This document shows positions 36,541 to 43,777 of a stretch of 64,000 bases of DNA, piece after piece (the stretch's first letter is position 1; each line of letters starts with the position of its first letter). Below the pieces are notes generated by a model that saw nothing but the letters and a program-made list of their open reading frames with translations, ran no database searches and was not told where the DNA came from. Both the position numbers and the translations under genes were made by a program. Source of the DNA: a virus; IMG/VR virus record IMGVR_UViG_3300048837_000984, positions 62,001-126,000 of that record, one strand, 5' to 3'.

Positions 36541-37293
36541 TCAGGTAAGAACCTCTACACCAGTCTCTGTCACCAGGACCGTGTGTTCGTATTGCGCCGA
36601 CAGGGATCCGTCCACTGTTCTCACCGTCCACTTGTCAACCTTGTCGACAACAACCTCAGCCAGGCCAACGTTGACGGACGGTTCGATCGTAAACGTCATC
36701 CCCGGCGCCATGGTCAGGATGCTCTCCCACACGACCGTGTGGTTGACCTGTGGCGGTTCATGGAAGGCAAGACCAACCCCATGCCCACAGAACTGGTGAA
36801 CCACCGAATACCCGTGGCGGTTGACGTGCGGCTCGATCGCCTTGCCGATGTTGCTGAAGTACGCGTACGGCTTGACTTGCCGAATCCCCATTTGTAAGGC
36901 CTGCTCGGCTACCGACAACAATCTGCGAGCCTCGTCTGAAATGTCTCCGACGGCGAACGTTGTGCTTGTGTCTCCGTAGTAACCGTTGAGCACGGTCGTC
37001 ACGTCGATGTTGACGATGTCTCCTTCCTTGAGAACGTACTCCGACGGGATGCCATGGCACACCACTTCGTTGACCGAGATGCAAGTCGCAGCTGGAAACC
37101 CCTGATAACCCTTGGGAGCCGGAATGGCTTTGTTATCCGTGATGTAGGCCTCTAGCAAGTCGTTAAGGTGTCTGGTCGTAACACCCGGCAAGACGTGCGG
37201 CTCGATAAACTCTAGGCAAGATCTGGCCAGGCGACAACTCTTGCGGATCCCATCGATCTGTTCCGGCGTCTTTATCAACATGGGTGTCTGCAT
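36541..37293 (-). CDS. map: Methionine aminopeptidase, type I
   Basis: 250 aa, ATG after GAGGT, the normal length for bacterial MetAP. Metal ligands are all visible: the two Asp in NIDVTTVLNGYYGDTS, His in CGHGVGLAFHEPP, Glu in FTIEPSVNVG and Glu in TVLVTETG; the substrate His is in VVCHGIPS. It should remove N-terminal Met from nascent proteins. Phage copies are uncommon; two CAT-anticodon tRNAs lie downstream in the same window. Confidence 0.93.
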   Translation of the reverse strand: MQTPMLIKTPEQIDGIRKSCRLARSCLEFIEPHVLPGVTTRHLNDLLEAYITDNKAIPAPKGYQGFPAATCISVNEVVCHGIPSEYVLKEGDIVNIDVTTVLNGYYGDTSTTFAVGDISDEARRLLSVAEQALQMGIRQVKPYAYFSNIGKAIEPHVNRHGYSVVHQFCGHGVGLAFHEPPQVNHTVVWESILTMAPGMTFTIEPSVNVGLAEVVVDKVDKWTVRTVDGSLSAQYEHTVLVTETGVEVLT

Positions 37294-37311
37294 GGGTGAC
37301 CTCTAGAAGTG

Positions 37312-37342
37312 GAAACACCGCAGTTAGTGACTGCGGTGTTTC
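37312..37342. terminator. Hairpin between 37356 and map
   Basis: 13-bp perfect stem with a 5-base loop; probable terminator for the minus-strand gene ending at 37356. Confidence 0.65.
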
Positions 37343-37355
37343 TGACCATCGCCGG

Positions 37356-38108
37356 TCAGCGTTCGACAAGGAATGTTAAGATTTTGGTCGCCTTCAAGTC
37401 AAACCGCGTGAGGTAGGCTTGTACCGCTTCTTTGGTGACGATATCTCCGACGAGCAGGTTTGCCCGGTCAGCCGCTTTCTTGTACAGACCTGCATTCGCA
37501 GCATTGTAGTTTTCGTAAACACCGAGAACCGCGTCAGTGTTGTCCGATCTAATGCCGACCAGAAGGCAGACATGTGTGAGTTCGTTCGTTGTTGAGCCCT
37601 CGCCGACAGCCTCAGCGGTTGTCTCTGGCGCCGACGGTACTCCGGGTCTCGAGTCATCTGCCGAAGAAAGGAGCTCGATGATCGGGACGTTGAGCGCTTC
37701 GGCTAGGGCACAGATGTCGTAAAACTCTGGGTACTGCTCGTCCTCCTCAACTCGGCTCAGGTCGTAGGAGATGATACCGGGTATCTCCCCGAGTTCTTCC
37801 ACAGTTCGACCGTCTTGCTCCCGGAGCTGCTTGAGTCGGCGTGCCAGGTGCGTCTTGGGTTTTTTTGCCTCTGGCTCTTCTTCGGGTTCGTTGTCCACCG
37901 GCACGACGAAGACCCCATAGTCTTTGAAGCCTTCCGACTCGAGGTATGCCCTTACGGGATCTCTCCGCATGTCGAATTCACCTTGCCGGTCCCGCCAAGC
38001 CGACACCAGCTTCTGCATGTACTCACGGGCCTTGGCATCAGACGAGAAGTAGCCCTTGGTCACTGCGCCACCGTCCAACAAGAAGTCCAGCTTGTAAACC
38101 GTTTCCAT
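37356..38108 (-). CDS. XRE-like HTH protein with extra domains
   Basis: 250 aa. ATG at 38108 after AGGAG. Residues about 1-75 form an alpha/beta domain (YKLDFLLDGGAVTKGYF, DAKAREYMQKLV). An HTH follows at about 85-145 (LKQLREQDGRTVEELGEIPGIISYDLSRVEEDEQYP), slightly degenerate. The C-terminal 80 residues (VCLLVGIRSDNTDAVLGVYENYNAANAGLY) may be a sensor. Likely regulator. Confidence 0.72.
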   Translation of the reverse strand: METVYKLDFLLDGGAVTKGYFSSDAKAREYMQKLVSAWRDRQGEFDMRRDPVRAYLESEGFKDYGVFVVPVDNEPEEEPEAKKPKTHLARRLKQLREQDGRTVEELGEIPGIISYDLSRVEEDEQYPEFYDICALAEALNVPIIELLSSADDSRPGVPSAPETTAEAVGEGSTTNELTHVCLLVGIRSDNTDAVLGVYENYNAANAGLYKKAADRANLLVGDIVTKEAVQAYLTRFDLKATKILTFLVER

Positions 38109-38110
38109 CT

Positions 38111-38347
38111 TTACTCCTTTTCGTTGATCATCGCCAGATTGTTGGGCGTTAGATAGTCGCCCGCGATCCATTCAGGCTTGAACGTCTTGTTGAGGTACAA
38201 GATCGCCAGGTTTCGGTCATCGAACGTCTTTATCGTTCCGTCGTCCTCTCTCAGGAACTTGTCGTCATCGTATCCGTACGTGTGTTCCGTGACTCGGACT
38301 ACGCGTAACTTGCCATCATCCAGATAGATCCTGAAATGCTCTTCCAC
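38111..38347 (-). CDS. Small hypothetical protein
   Basis: 78 aa. GTG at 38347, five bases after GGAGG; the ATG further upstream falls inside the terminator stem. Starts VEEHFRIYLDDGKLRVVRV; ends LTPNNLAMINEKE. No family recognised. Confidence 0.62.
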   Translation of the reverse strand: MEEHFRIYLDDGKLRVVRVTEHTYGYDDDKFLREDDGTIKTFDDRNLAILYLNKTFKPEWIAGDYLTPNNLAMINEKE

Positions 38348-38361
38348 TGTAACCTCCAAAA

Positions 38362-38395
38362 GATAGAGCCGTGACTTAGCTGTCACGGCTCTATC
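38362..38395. terminator. Strong hairpin
   Basis: 14-bp perfect stem with a TTAGCT loop, between the stop at 38413 and the start at 38347. Confidence 0.7.
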
Positions 38396-38412
38396 AATTG
38401 ACTAAAGAACTG

Positions 38413-38652
38413 TCACCAGTTCTTAAACTTGTTTTCCACACGGCCCTGCAAGTGAATCGCATACTTTGCAAGCCAACCGTTGGAGAAGTTGTAAGACTTG
38501 TGCTTCTCCGTTTCCCGCACCATCTCTTCCATTTCACCAGGCGTGACATAGTCCCTCATCAGCAGGTACAGCAGGCACACCAGTCGATTTTCCGACCCCA
38601 TGGCTCCGGATGCTTCCCGGAGATCCTCAGTTTTTTCCTCATCAAACGTCAT
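38413..38652 (-). CDS. Conserved phage hypothetical protein
   Basis: 79 aa. ATG at 38652 with GGAG 8 bases upstream. SENRLVCLLYLLMRDYVTPGEMEEMV and NGWLAKYAIHL match a small protein frequent in phages, function unknown. Confidence 0.66.
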   Translation of the reverse strand: MTFDEEKTEDLREASGAMGSENRLVCLLYLLMRDYVTPGEMEEMVRETEKHKSYNFSNGWLAKYAIHLQGRVENKFKNW

Positions 38653-38744
38653 CAACACGACTCCATAGACTCCTTGTTGCAAGTGTTAACGCTTGTGTAC
38701 CTTACCGCAACCGTTGCGATCAACACAAGGCTCGCTCTCGCCAA

Positions 38745-38981
38745 TCACGTAGGGAAGGGCAGCTGAAGCTGTCTCGACAGCTGAACGATTTGGGCTAGCT
38801 TATCTTCGATAGGAAGGTCCGAGTTGGAGACCTCCTCAATCTTCGTCGCAGTTCTCTGCACCGTCTCCAGCAGGAGAGCAACCTTCTGCGGAAGCGTCGG
38901 GTAGCGACCCTTGACGTCCGCAACGTGTCCCAGGATGTTTGCCGCATGCTGAGTCGCAGCGGCCACAAGCAGTTCCTTCAT
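38745..38981 (-). CDS. Hypothetical protein
   Basis: 78 aa, ATG with GAAGATG upstream. Helical and well-formed (LLVAAATQHAANILGHVADVKGRYPTLPQKVALLLE). Overlaps the upstream gene by 146 bases in another frame; on sequence quality this is the better coding frame of the two in that stretch. Confidence 0.62.
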   Translation of the reverse strand: MKELLVAAATQHAANILGHVADVKGRYPTLPQKVALLLETVQRTATKIEEVSNSDLPIEDKLAQIVQLSRQLQLPFPT

Positions 38982-39480
38982 CTTCGCCCTCCAGAACTAC
39001 CCAGGCTCCAACCAGGGTCTTACCGTTACGCCGAAGAATCGGCGCGTCCTCTTGAACTACAACGTTCTCCGGCAAAGATTCTCGAGCCTGCGCGATCGCC
39101 AGGCCGACTTTATCTTTAAGTGCCACCTCAGCTCGCTTGACCAGCTCCGCTAGAGTGTCGGCAGTCTGCCCAGGCGGCAGAAGAGACTGCAAGTAGCAAA
39201 GCACTCGCAGGTCAGCAGCTGTCAGCGACACCCAGGACCTCTCTCGATCTACCGTCAGGCCGACCAGACTGATTGCGAACACTGCCTCGACGATCTTCTT
39301 GAAGACGGTGCGCTTGCGTTCCTCACCGAACGCGGTACCAGCAAGCGCGTTGACGACGGCCTCTCGGACTGAGATCAATCCCTGGGCCTCTTCCGGCATG
39401 TAGGCGCAAATGCGCTCTACGGCCTGACGAATCTCACTGACAATGAGACTCGCCCTAGCCTTCAATCGGCTTTCGTCCAT
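38836..39480 (-). CDS. Hypothetical protein with questionable C-terminus
   Basis: 214 aa. ATG at 39480 after GAGGTAGTGACC. Residues 1-165 look normal (SLIVSEIRQAVERICAYMPEEAQG, LTAADLRVLCYLQSLLPPGQTADTLAELVKRAEVAL, LVGAWVVLEGEDE). The last 45 (CGRCDSACGKHPGTRCGRQG) lie over the next gene and look like an out-of-frame read-through; an ancestral stop may have been lost. Confidence 0.6.
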   Translation of the reverse strand: MDESRLKARASLIVSEIRQAVERICAYMPEEAQGLISVREAVVNALAGTAFGEERKRTVFKKIVEAVFAISLVGLTVDRERSWVSLTAADLRVLCYLQSLLPPGQTADTLAELVKRAEVALKDKVGLAIAQARESLPENVVVQEDAPILRRNGKTLVGAWVVLEGEDEGTACGRCDSACGKHPGTRCGRQGSLPDASAEGCSPAGDGAENCDED

Positions 39481-39510
39481 GGTCACTACCTCAGAGTTGC
39501 GAAGGGGAAA

Positions 39511-39586
39511 TGTGTAGCTGCCGGAGTTGAACCGACTTCTCCAGGGGTTTATGAGCCCCTCATGGTACCGACCACCCAACTACACA
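39511..39586 (-). tRNA. tRNA with anticodon CAT (Met or Ile2)
   Basis: Perfect 7-bp acceptor stem TGTGTAG/CTACACA, D arm, anticodon loop CTCATAA, T arm with GGTTCAACTCC. The 31-39 pair is a G-A mismatch. No CCA is encoded. Loop and anticodon fit Met; lysidine-modified Ile cannot be excluded from sequence alone. Confidence 0.85.
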
Positions 39587-39630
39587 CGGACAGCAGGTCA
39601 CCCCCATAGCAGCGCCTGCTGTCGCCTAGC

Positions 39631-40137
39631 TCAGATTTTGTTCTCGACAACCGTCGCCGGTAGCGACGACATCATTGCTACCAGTCTGCGAACAAGATCG
39701 GCCGGCGTCAAGCCATGATTTGACTGCATCGGCCGACGAACCAGATACATCTTACTCTCGAAGCCCGGTGGCGGGCTGTACGAGTATGTCTCGCTCTCGT
39801 CTCGAATCAACTCCAGAACACCTCGCTCTGGGTCAGCCCTGAAGACCAGACCAGCTACCCGTACGGAGATTCGTTCGTTGCTGTAGCAACCGAGCGCGAC
39901 GTCGCCGGGTTGAAACCCGCCCAGAGTGAACTCTGGGAACGACCACGCATCATCCGTGACCGGAAGGAGGATAACCTCATCCGCGTCAGACGTACTGACG
40001 GTGAACGGCTCGTCACCGTTCTCGAAGGCGACCGAGTCGTCGGACACGCTGGCCAGAACGCCGATCGTTTCAGACGTTACATGGCCAAAGCGGACACCCA
40101 AAGAAATCTTCTGGCCGATCATGTTTTCCAGTTTCAA
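39631..40137 (-). CDS. Hypothetical protein
   Basis: 168 aa, TTG overlapping the previous stop (TTGA), 5 bases after GGAGGG. SH3-like beta strands at the start (ISLGVRFGHVTSETIGVLASVSDDSVAF), then GFQPGDVALGCYSNERISVRVAGLVF. C-terminus ATVVENKI. No family recognised. Confidence 0.65.
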   Translation of the reverse strand: MKLENMIGQKISLGVRFGHVTSETIGVLASVSDDSVAFENGDEPFTVSTSDADEVILLPVTDDAWSFPEFTLGGFQPGDVALGCYSNERISVRVAGLVFRADPERGVLELIRDESETYSYSPPPGFESKMYLVRRPMQSNHGLTPADLVRRLVAMMSSLPATVVENKI

Positions 40138-40586
40138 GACAGCCCTCCTGGGTTGGTCAGGTTGAGTCGGTCAGCGATTATAGACGCCCGAGCCTGCGCC
40201 CGGAACGACGTGTCAGCAGTGGAGAAGATCAGCTTGACCTGTTCTGGCTCCACGATGTCGTACTCGAATCGCATGTCGCCTCCCAGACTCGAATCTGTCT
40301 GTTCGACGAAGGCGATGATTCTGGACCTGGAGTCCTCGTCCAAAGTTTTGTCCCCGTTCAACTTGACACAGATCGACAGGTACAACCTGCCACTGCCCAC
40401 GTCTTTGGCCAGAAAGAACCACAGCAGCCCGACCGCTGATGCAGCCACAGTCTCCGTCACAGACATCGGCGTGTGAAAATCGATCGGCGCGCCGAGTAGA
40501 AAACTGCGCGTCAGTCGGCTAATAAACAAAACAGCGCCGAACGCCAGGAACGCCGCCACAGCCGGTTTCAGATACGTGAAGTTCAT
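40134..40586 (-). CDS. Two-helix membrane protein
   Basis: 150 aa, ATG after GAGGTGAGAC. Transmembrane helices at about residues 9-26 and 45-62; a soluble C-terminal domain of about 85 residues (YLSICVKLNGDKTLDEDSRSRIIAFVEQTD). First non-array gene after array B; the array's last stop supplies its ribosome site. Confidence 0.68.
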   Translation of the reverse strand: MNFTYLKPAVAAFLAFGAVLFISRLTRSFLLGAPIDFHTPMSVTETVAASAVGLLWFFLAKDVGSGRLYLSICVKLNGDKTLDEDSRSRIIAFVEQTDSSLGGDMRFEYDIVEPEQVKLIFSTADTSFRAQARASIIADRLNLTNPGGLS

Positions 40587-40589
40587 GTC

Positions 40590-40784
40590 TCACCTCAAAC
40601 AAATCAGAGCACCACAGGAACGACTCAAAACCGCCACAGCAGAAAGATAGGGGTCCGGCATTAGCACAGACCCAGCCATAGAGAAACGACCTCGACCGCT
40701 ACTAGCCCACGCCAGCCAGAACCAGTTTGGACTACCGGCCCCGTGCCACAGGCGTGTGCCAGATAGCCCTGCTTTCAGAACCAT
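40590..40784 (-). CDS. AxL micro-protein B7
   Basis: 64 aa, ATG inside the end of B6 with GGTGAAGA upstream. Units: KAGL, TRL, LAWA, MAGS, SAVA, GALI. Last gene of array B. Confidence 0.72.
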   Translation of the reverse strand: MVLKAGLSGTRLWHGAGSPNWFWLAWASSGRGRFSMAGSVLMPDPYLSAVAVLSRSCGALICLR

Positions 40785-41011
40785 TCTTCACCACGCAAGT
40801 AAGCTCCACTGAGCTTGCGTAGTCTCGCCGTCGCGGAAAATGCCAGCAACGGAAAGTATGCAAACGGTGAATGAACTAGAAAGGCCCTGTCTTCTTGAGC
40901 AGGACCTAGCCAATCCCAAACTCGGTCCGACCACTTGTTTGGTCTAGACAGGCTAGCTATATAACGCCGGTTCGCGGTCGCCCGGAAATTGTCGCGAAGG
41001 AAAGCACTCAA
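40775..41011 (-). CDS. AxL micro-protein B6
   Basis: 78 aa, TTG overlapping the previous stop (TTGA), 8 bases after AAAGGAGG. Units: SAFL, IASL, RAFL, FAYF, LAFS, TARL, GAYL. Confidence 0.75.
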   Translation of the reverse strand: MSAFLRDNFRATANRRYIASLSRPNKWSDRVWDWLGPAQEDRAFLVHSPFAYFPLLAFSATARLRKLSGAYLRGEEWF

Positions 41012-41208
41012 TAATGGTTCCTCCTTTGCAGTAAGTTAGCTGTGTATTTATGGCGAAGTGTTGCAGCCGGTTCGTCCCAGCCTTCACCGCATAGAAACTG
41101 ACCGGCAAGTGGTAACTCGAGTCCGCCAAAAAGCCAGGCACGCCAAAAGTAGAGAAAGACGCCGGCACGCGGCAGCTCGGCGCCACTATTTCCTGCACAC
41201 ATAATCAT
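41008..41208 (-). CDS. AxL micro-protein B5, paralog of B3
   Basis: 66 aa. ATG overlaps the previous stop. Contains LPLAGQFLCGEGWDEP, AATLR and TANLLQ; B3 has IPIAGPFLWYGEDREP, SAMLR and TARLYQ at matching spacing, so this pair shows real protein-level homology within the family. Confidence 0.76.
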   Translation of the reverse strand: MIMCAGNSGAELPRAGVFLYFWRAWLFGGLELPLAGQFLCGEGWDEPAATLRHKYTANLLQRRNHY

Positions 41209-41441
41209 CGTACGTATCCCAGCCTTGCACGGTGTTTTCCCCGTAAATTGGCAGTACAACCCCAGGGTGTAGCGGGTAATCGATAGGGATGATCGCGGTT
41301 GGGGTAACAGCCTAACAAGGCCCTGCAGCCCGACGGAAAACCGGTGGCATGGTAAACCGGCCAAAAGATGCGACCGATCACTGCAAACGGAAACTGACCC
41401 GCCATGTAGGCGCGCCCGTCGTAGTTGAGCAGGGCACTCAT
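41205..41441 (-). CDS. AxL micro-protein B4
   Basis: 78 aa. ATG overlaps the previous stop (ATGA). Units: SALL, RAYM, FAVI, RALL, TANL, RARL. AGQFPF recalls the AGQFL segment of B5. Confidence 0.75.
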   Translation of the reverse strand: MSALLNYDGRAYMAGQFPFAVIGRIFWPVYHATGFPSGCRALLGCYPNRDHPYRLPATPWGCTANLRGKHRARLGYVR

Positions 41442-41647
41442 ACGGGCCACCTCCAGACTTTTTGATACAAACGTGCGGTGAACCTGCCGCGCAGCATAGC
41501 ACTAGGTTCTCTGTCCTCGCCGTACCACAGAAAAGGGCCAGCAATGGGTATAAGACCGTCATGCACAAGCCATGTCCGCCATGGACAGAAAGATGCCAGC
41601 CGGTGCTTCATAGAGGCGCCGGTTGTGTTTCCCGAGGATAAACGCAT
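41438..41647 (-). CDS. AxL micro-protein B3, paralog of B5
   Basis: 69 aa. ATG at 41647 with GAGGG upstream. Units: LASF, IAGPFL, SAML, TARL. N-terminal ten residues lack the usual opening; an internal ATG before KHRLASF is an alternative start. Confidence 0.72.
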   Translation of the reverse strand: MRLSSGNTTGASMKHRLASFCPWRTWLVHDGLIPIAGPFLWYGEDREPSAMLRGRFTARLYQKVWRWPV

Positions 41648-41655
41648 AGTTCCCT

Positions 41656-41862
41656 CTAGATGCTGGCTACGCACCAACCGTCGAGTTTTGCCGCGTGTCC
41701 AACTGTCGGGATCCGGCGAGTTTCAAAATAAACCAGACAGGCGTGACTACCAGACGTGATGTCAGAAAAAAAGAATATCCGCAACGAAATCCGACCCAGG
41801 GTGGCTCGAGGGAACGAACCACTCAGGGTCGCCGCTTCGGACAACCCAAGGTAAGCTTTCAC
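41656..41862 (-). CDS. AxL micro-protein B2
   Basis: 68 aa, GTG 4 bases after GAGGAGG. Units: KAYL, AATL, RATL, HACL, AAKL, VASI. A run of Phe (IFFF) is unusual. Confidence 0.75.
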   Translation of the reverse strand: MKAYLGLSEAATLSGSFPRATLGRISLRIFFFSDITSGSHACLVYFETRRIPTVGHAAKLDGWCVASI

Positions 41863-41871
41863 GGGGCCTCC

Positions 41872-42078
41872 TCACACGAGCTGCTCTAGCCGCGCTCGGC
41901 AATGCAAATACATGAAGCCGAGCCTACGCGGTCCCGCAAACGCTCTACCGTAGGACTTGTCCCAAACCAGAGACGCGGATTGTGTGTAGTAACGCGGGTA
42001 CATGACCGCAAAGGTGAGGTCATGTAGGTTGGCACCGCAAAAGGCATGAAACTCCCCTTGCCATAGCCAGGTGCTCAA
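41872..42078 (-). CDS. AxL micro-protein B1, first gene of array B
   Basis: 68 aa, TTG overlapping the stop of the ordinary gene at 42075 (TTGA), 7 bases after GGAG. Units: TWL, CANL, FAVM, SASL, RAFA, RARL. As in array A, the set hangs on the end of a normal gene. Confidence 0.74.
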   Translation of the reverse strand: MSTWLWQGEFHAFCGANLHDLTFAVMYPRYYTQSASLVWDKSYGRAFAGPRRLGFMYLHCRARLEQLV

Positions 42079-42857
42079 CTTTCAACTCCGTCCGGTTGGT
42101 TGACGCCGACCCCTGGATCGTAGGAAAACACCGACGTCCGGATGCTCCCGATGATCTGATACTTCTGGTCTGACGACATGTCTGGCCACTCGTCCGAGAA
42201 GAAGTCGAACAAGAGGTCTGTGTATTCTTCCTGCCAGCTCGAGACAAAAGCTTGGGCAGCTTCCTTGTTGGCCTTCTCGGCCTTATCGCAGCAGTGCGAG
42301 CTGCGCCCGATGTAGCCGTGGTAGACACGAACCGTACCGTTCGATACCAGCTCGACCACCATGCCGCCCAGAATCCATGAAACCCAGTCGTCACTGCGGT
42401 TTGGATTGTTGTTCCAGGCCTCATCCGCATTGACGCCATGAAATTTGCCGCCTTCGAGGACGATGGGCTTGCCGCAGAAGTCGCAGAGAAGAGGGCCACC
42501 GTGACAACCCATGGTTGCTAGAGGCTTGACAGGGGTCTGGCCCCTTCGGGATGTAGCAGAGACCACATCGTTGGCATACTTGCGGTAAGGGGCCATCATC
42601 TTTTCGTAGCACAAGTAGGCCGCGTAGATGTTACGGGCCAGTGAATGATCCTTCTTAAGTGGCTCGAACGTGACCTCGACCGTTGGTGGTGTCTCTGGCT
42701 TCGGATCGACTTCGCGAAGACGGGCATCGACCGGCTGTAGCCCGAGCTGTGCGCGGAGCTGGTTAATGATGGCAAGGTCTTCCTTTTGTGCATTCAGTGG
42801 CTGCGTCGGGTACTCCGACACCAGGAAGTCGAGCCGGTCTTGGATCTCTTTGGACAT
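42075..42857 (-). CDS. Hypothetical protein with a CxxC site
   Basis: 260 aa, ATG. Helical N-terminus (IQDRLDFLVSEYPTQPLNAQKEDLAIINQLRAQLG), a central LLCDFCGKPIVLEGGKFHGV segment (half zinc finger), a CC pair at SSHCCDK, and an acidic helical C-terminus. Leads array B. Function unknown. Confidence 0.68.
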   Translation of the reverse strand: MSKEIQDRLDFLVSEYPTQPLNAQKEDLAIINQLRAQLGLQPVDARLREVDPKPETPPTVEVTFEPLKKDHSLARNIYAAYLCYEKMMAPYRKYANDVVSATSRRGQTPVKPLATMGCHGGPLLCDFCGKPIVLEGGKFHGVNADEAWNNNPNRSDDWVSWILGGMVVELVSNGTVRVYHGYIGRSSHCCDKAEKANKEAAQAFVSSWQEEYTDLLFDFFSDEWPDMSSDQKYQIIGSIRTSVFSYDPGVGVNQPDGVES

Positions 42858-42881
42858 GTCTCTTTCTCCAGAAAGGAAAAG

Positions 42882-43070
42882 TTAGTTACCGAGTCGTGCG
42901 TCCGACCTGGCTCGCGATTTCGCGACACAGAAGAGCTTGATAACGGGATCGACGGCGATCTTGGCACCCGACCCGTTGCGCTGTTGCTTGAGCGCTTTTT
43001 TAAGTGCTGTCTCACCCAGTCGAGCCAGGCTGTTGGCATTCGAGCCGTGAACGGGAACGATCGTCACCAT
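42882..43070 (-). CDS. Small basic protein
   Basis: 62 aa, ATG preceded by AGGAGAAGAAG. NSLARLGETALKKALKQQRNGSGAKIAVDPVIKLF. Arg/Lys-rich; no family recognised; lacks AxL repeats. Confidence 0.6.
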   Translation of the reverse strand: MVTIVPVHGSNANSLARLGETALKKALKQQRNGSGAKIAVDPVIKLFCVAKSRARSDARLGN

Positions 43071-43095
43071 CTTCTTCTCCTTTGCATGGTACTTC

Positions 43096-43326
43096 TCAGT
43101 CCTCGTATTGACAGAGTTTAGCTGCTGAGAAGTAGTTCAGAATCGTAAGAAAGTTGTCTTCGTAATCAGCGCCAGGGAACAGAATCGGATTGTTCCACAT
43201 GTGTCCCCACACTCTAGCGCCAGAGTGACGACGCAGACTGGCACTCCGGCCGATTCGGCGACCAATGTTGAGTATCGTACCCAGGTACTGGATTCCGTCT
43301 CCCTGACAGAGCTTAGCTTTGTACAC
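43096..43326 (-). CDS. AxL micro-protein C2
   Basis: 76 aa, GTG 4 bases after TAGGAG. Units: KAKL, SASL, GARV, GADY, AAKL. Begins MYKAKLCQ and ends AAKLCQYED, so its two ends repeat each other. Confidence 0.73.
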   Translation of the reverse strand: MYKAKLCQGDGIQYLGTILNIGRRIGRSASLRRHSGARVWGHMWNNPILFPGADYEDNFLTILNYFSAAKLCQYED

Positions 43327-43333
43327 GTGACTC

Positions 43334-43486
43334 CTATCCGGGCCAAAGAGTCGCTCGGTAGCGTCCGCCGAGTTCGGCCGCGTTATTCAGGTGATAGGCA
43401 CCGAACCGCCACCAAGGTGTGAACATAGCTGGCCGGTTTAGGAAAGACGGAGCGCAGTAAGCAAAATCGTAATAGGGAATTATCAA
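43334..43486 (-). CDS. AxL micro-protein C1
   Basis: 50 aa, TTG overlapping the previous stop (TTGA). Units: FAYC, PAMF, GAYH, AAEL, RATL. Again follows directly on an ordinary gene. Confidence 0.68.
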   Translation of the reverse strand: MIIPYYDFAYCAPSFLNRPAMFTPWWRFGAYHLNNAAELGGRYRATLWPG

Positions 43487-43704
43487 CAGAACTCGTCCTC
43501 CTTGTATGCTTCTCTGTCAACGGTCAAGAGCGCCTCTTCAAGGACGCTCGTCGGATAAGATTCAATTGGGGGAAGCCAGCGATTGCCTACCTTGAGCAGG
43601 TAGACGTTGCCGAAACCGTGGACGTGAACGATGACTCTGGTCGCCCTCCAGTTCGACTCCCTGGAGGCGCCACTGAAAAGGACGACATAATTTTTAAGTG
43701 CCAC
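43483..43704 (-). CDS. Small hypothetical protein
   Basis: 73 aa, GTG. NWRATRVIVHVHGFGNVYLLKVGNRWLPP and an acidic helical tail. Its first codons (LKNYV) are encoded by the AT-rich element. A second frame at 43587-43778 (MKKCPEC...) overlaps it and is judged less likely. Confidence 0.6.
   Translation of the reverse strand: MALKNYVVLFSGASRESNWRATRVIVHVHGFGNVYLLKVGNRWLPPIESYPTSVLEEALLTVDREAYKEDEFC
43685..43699. promoter_or_regulatory. AT-rich palindrome variant
   Basis: ACATAATTTTTAAGT on the + strand, same variant as at 16935; here it falls just inside the coding start. Confidence 0.35.
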
Positions 43705-43777
43705 GCCTGATACCTAAGAGGAACAGTAAAGCCTAAGCTCCTGCATAGGATATTGACGCATTCCGGGCACTTTTTCA

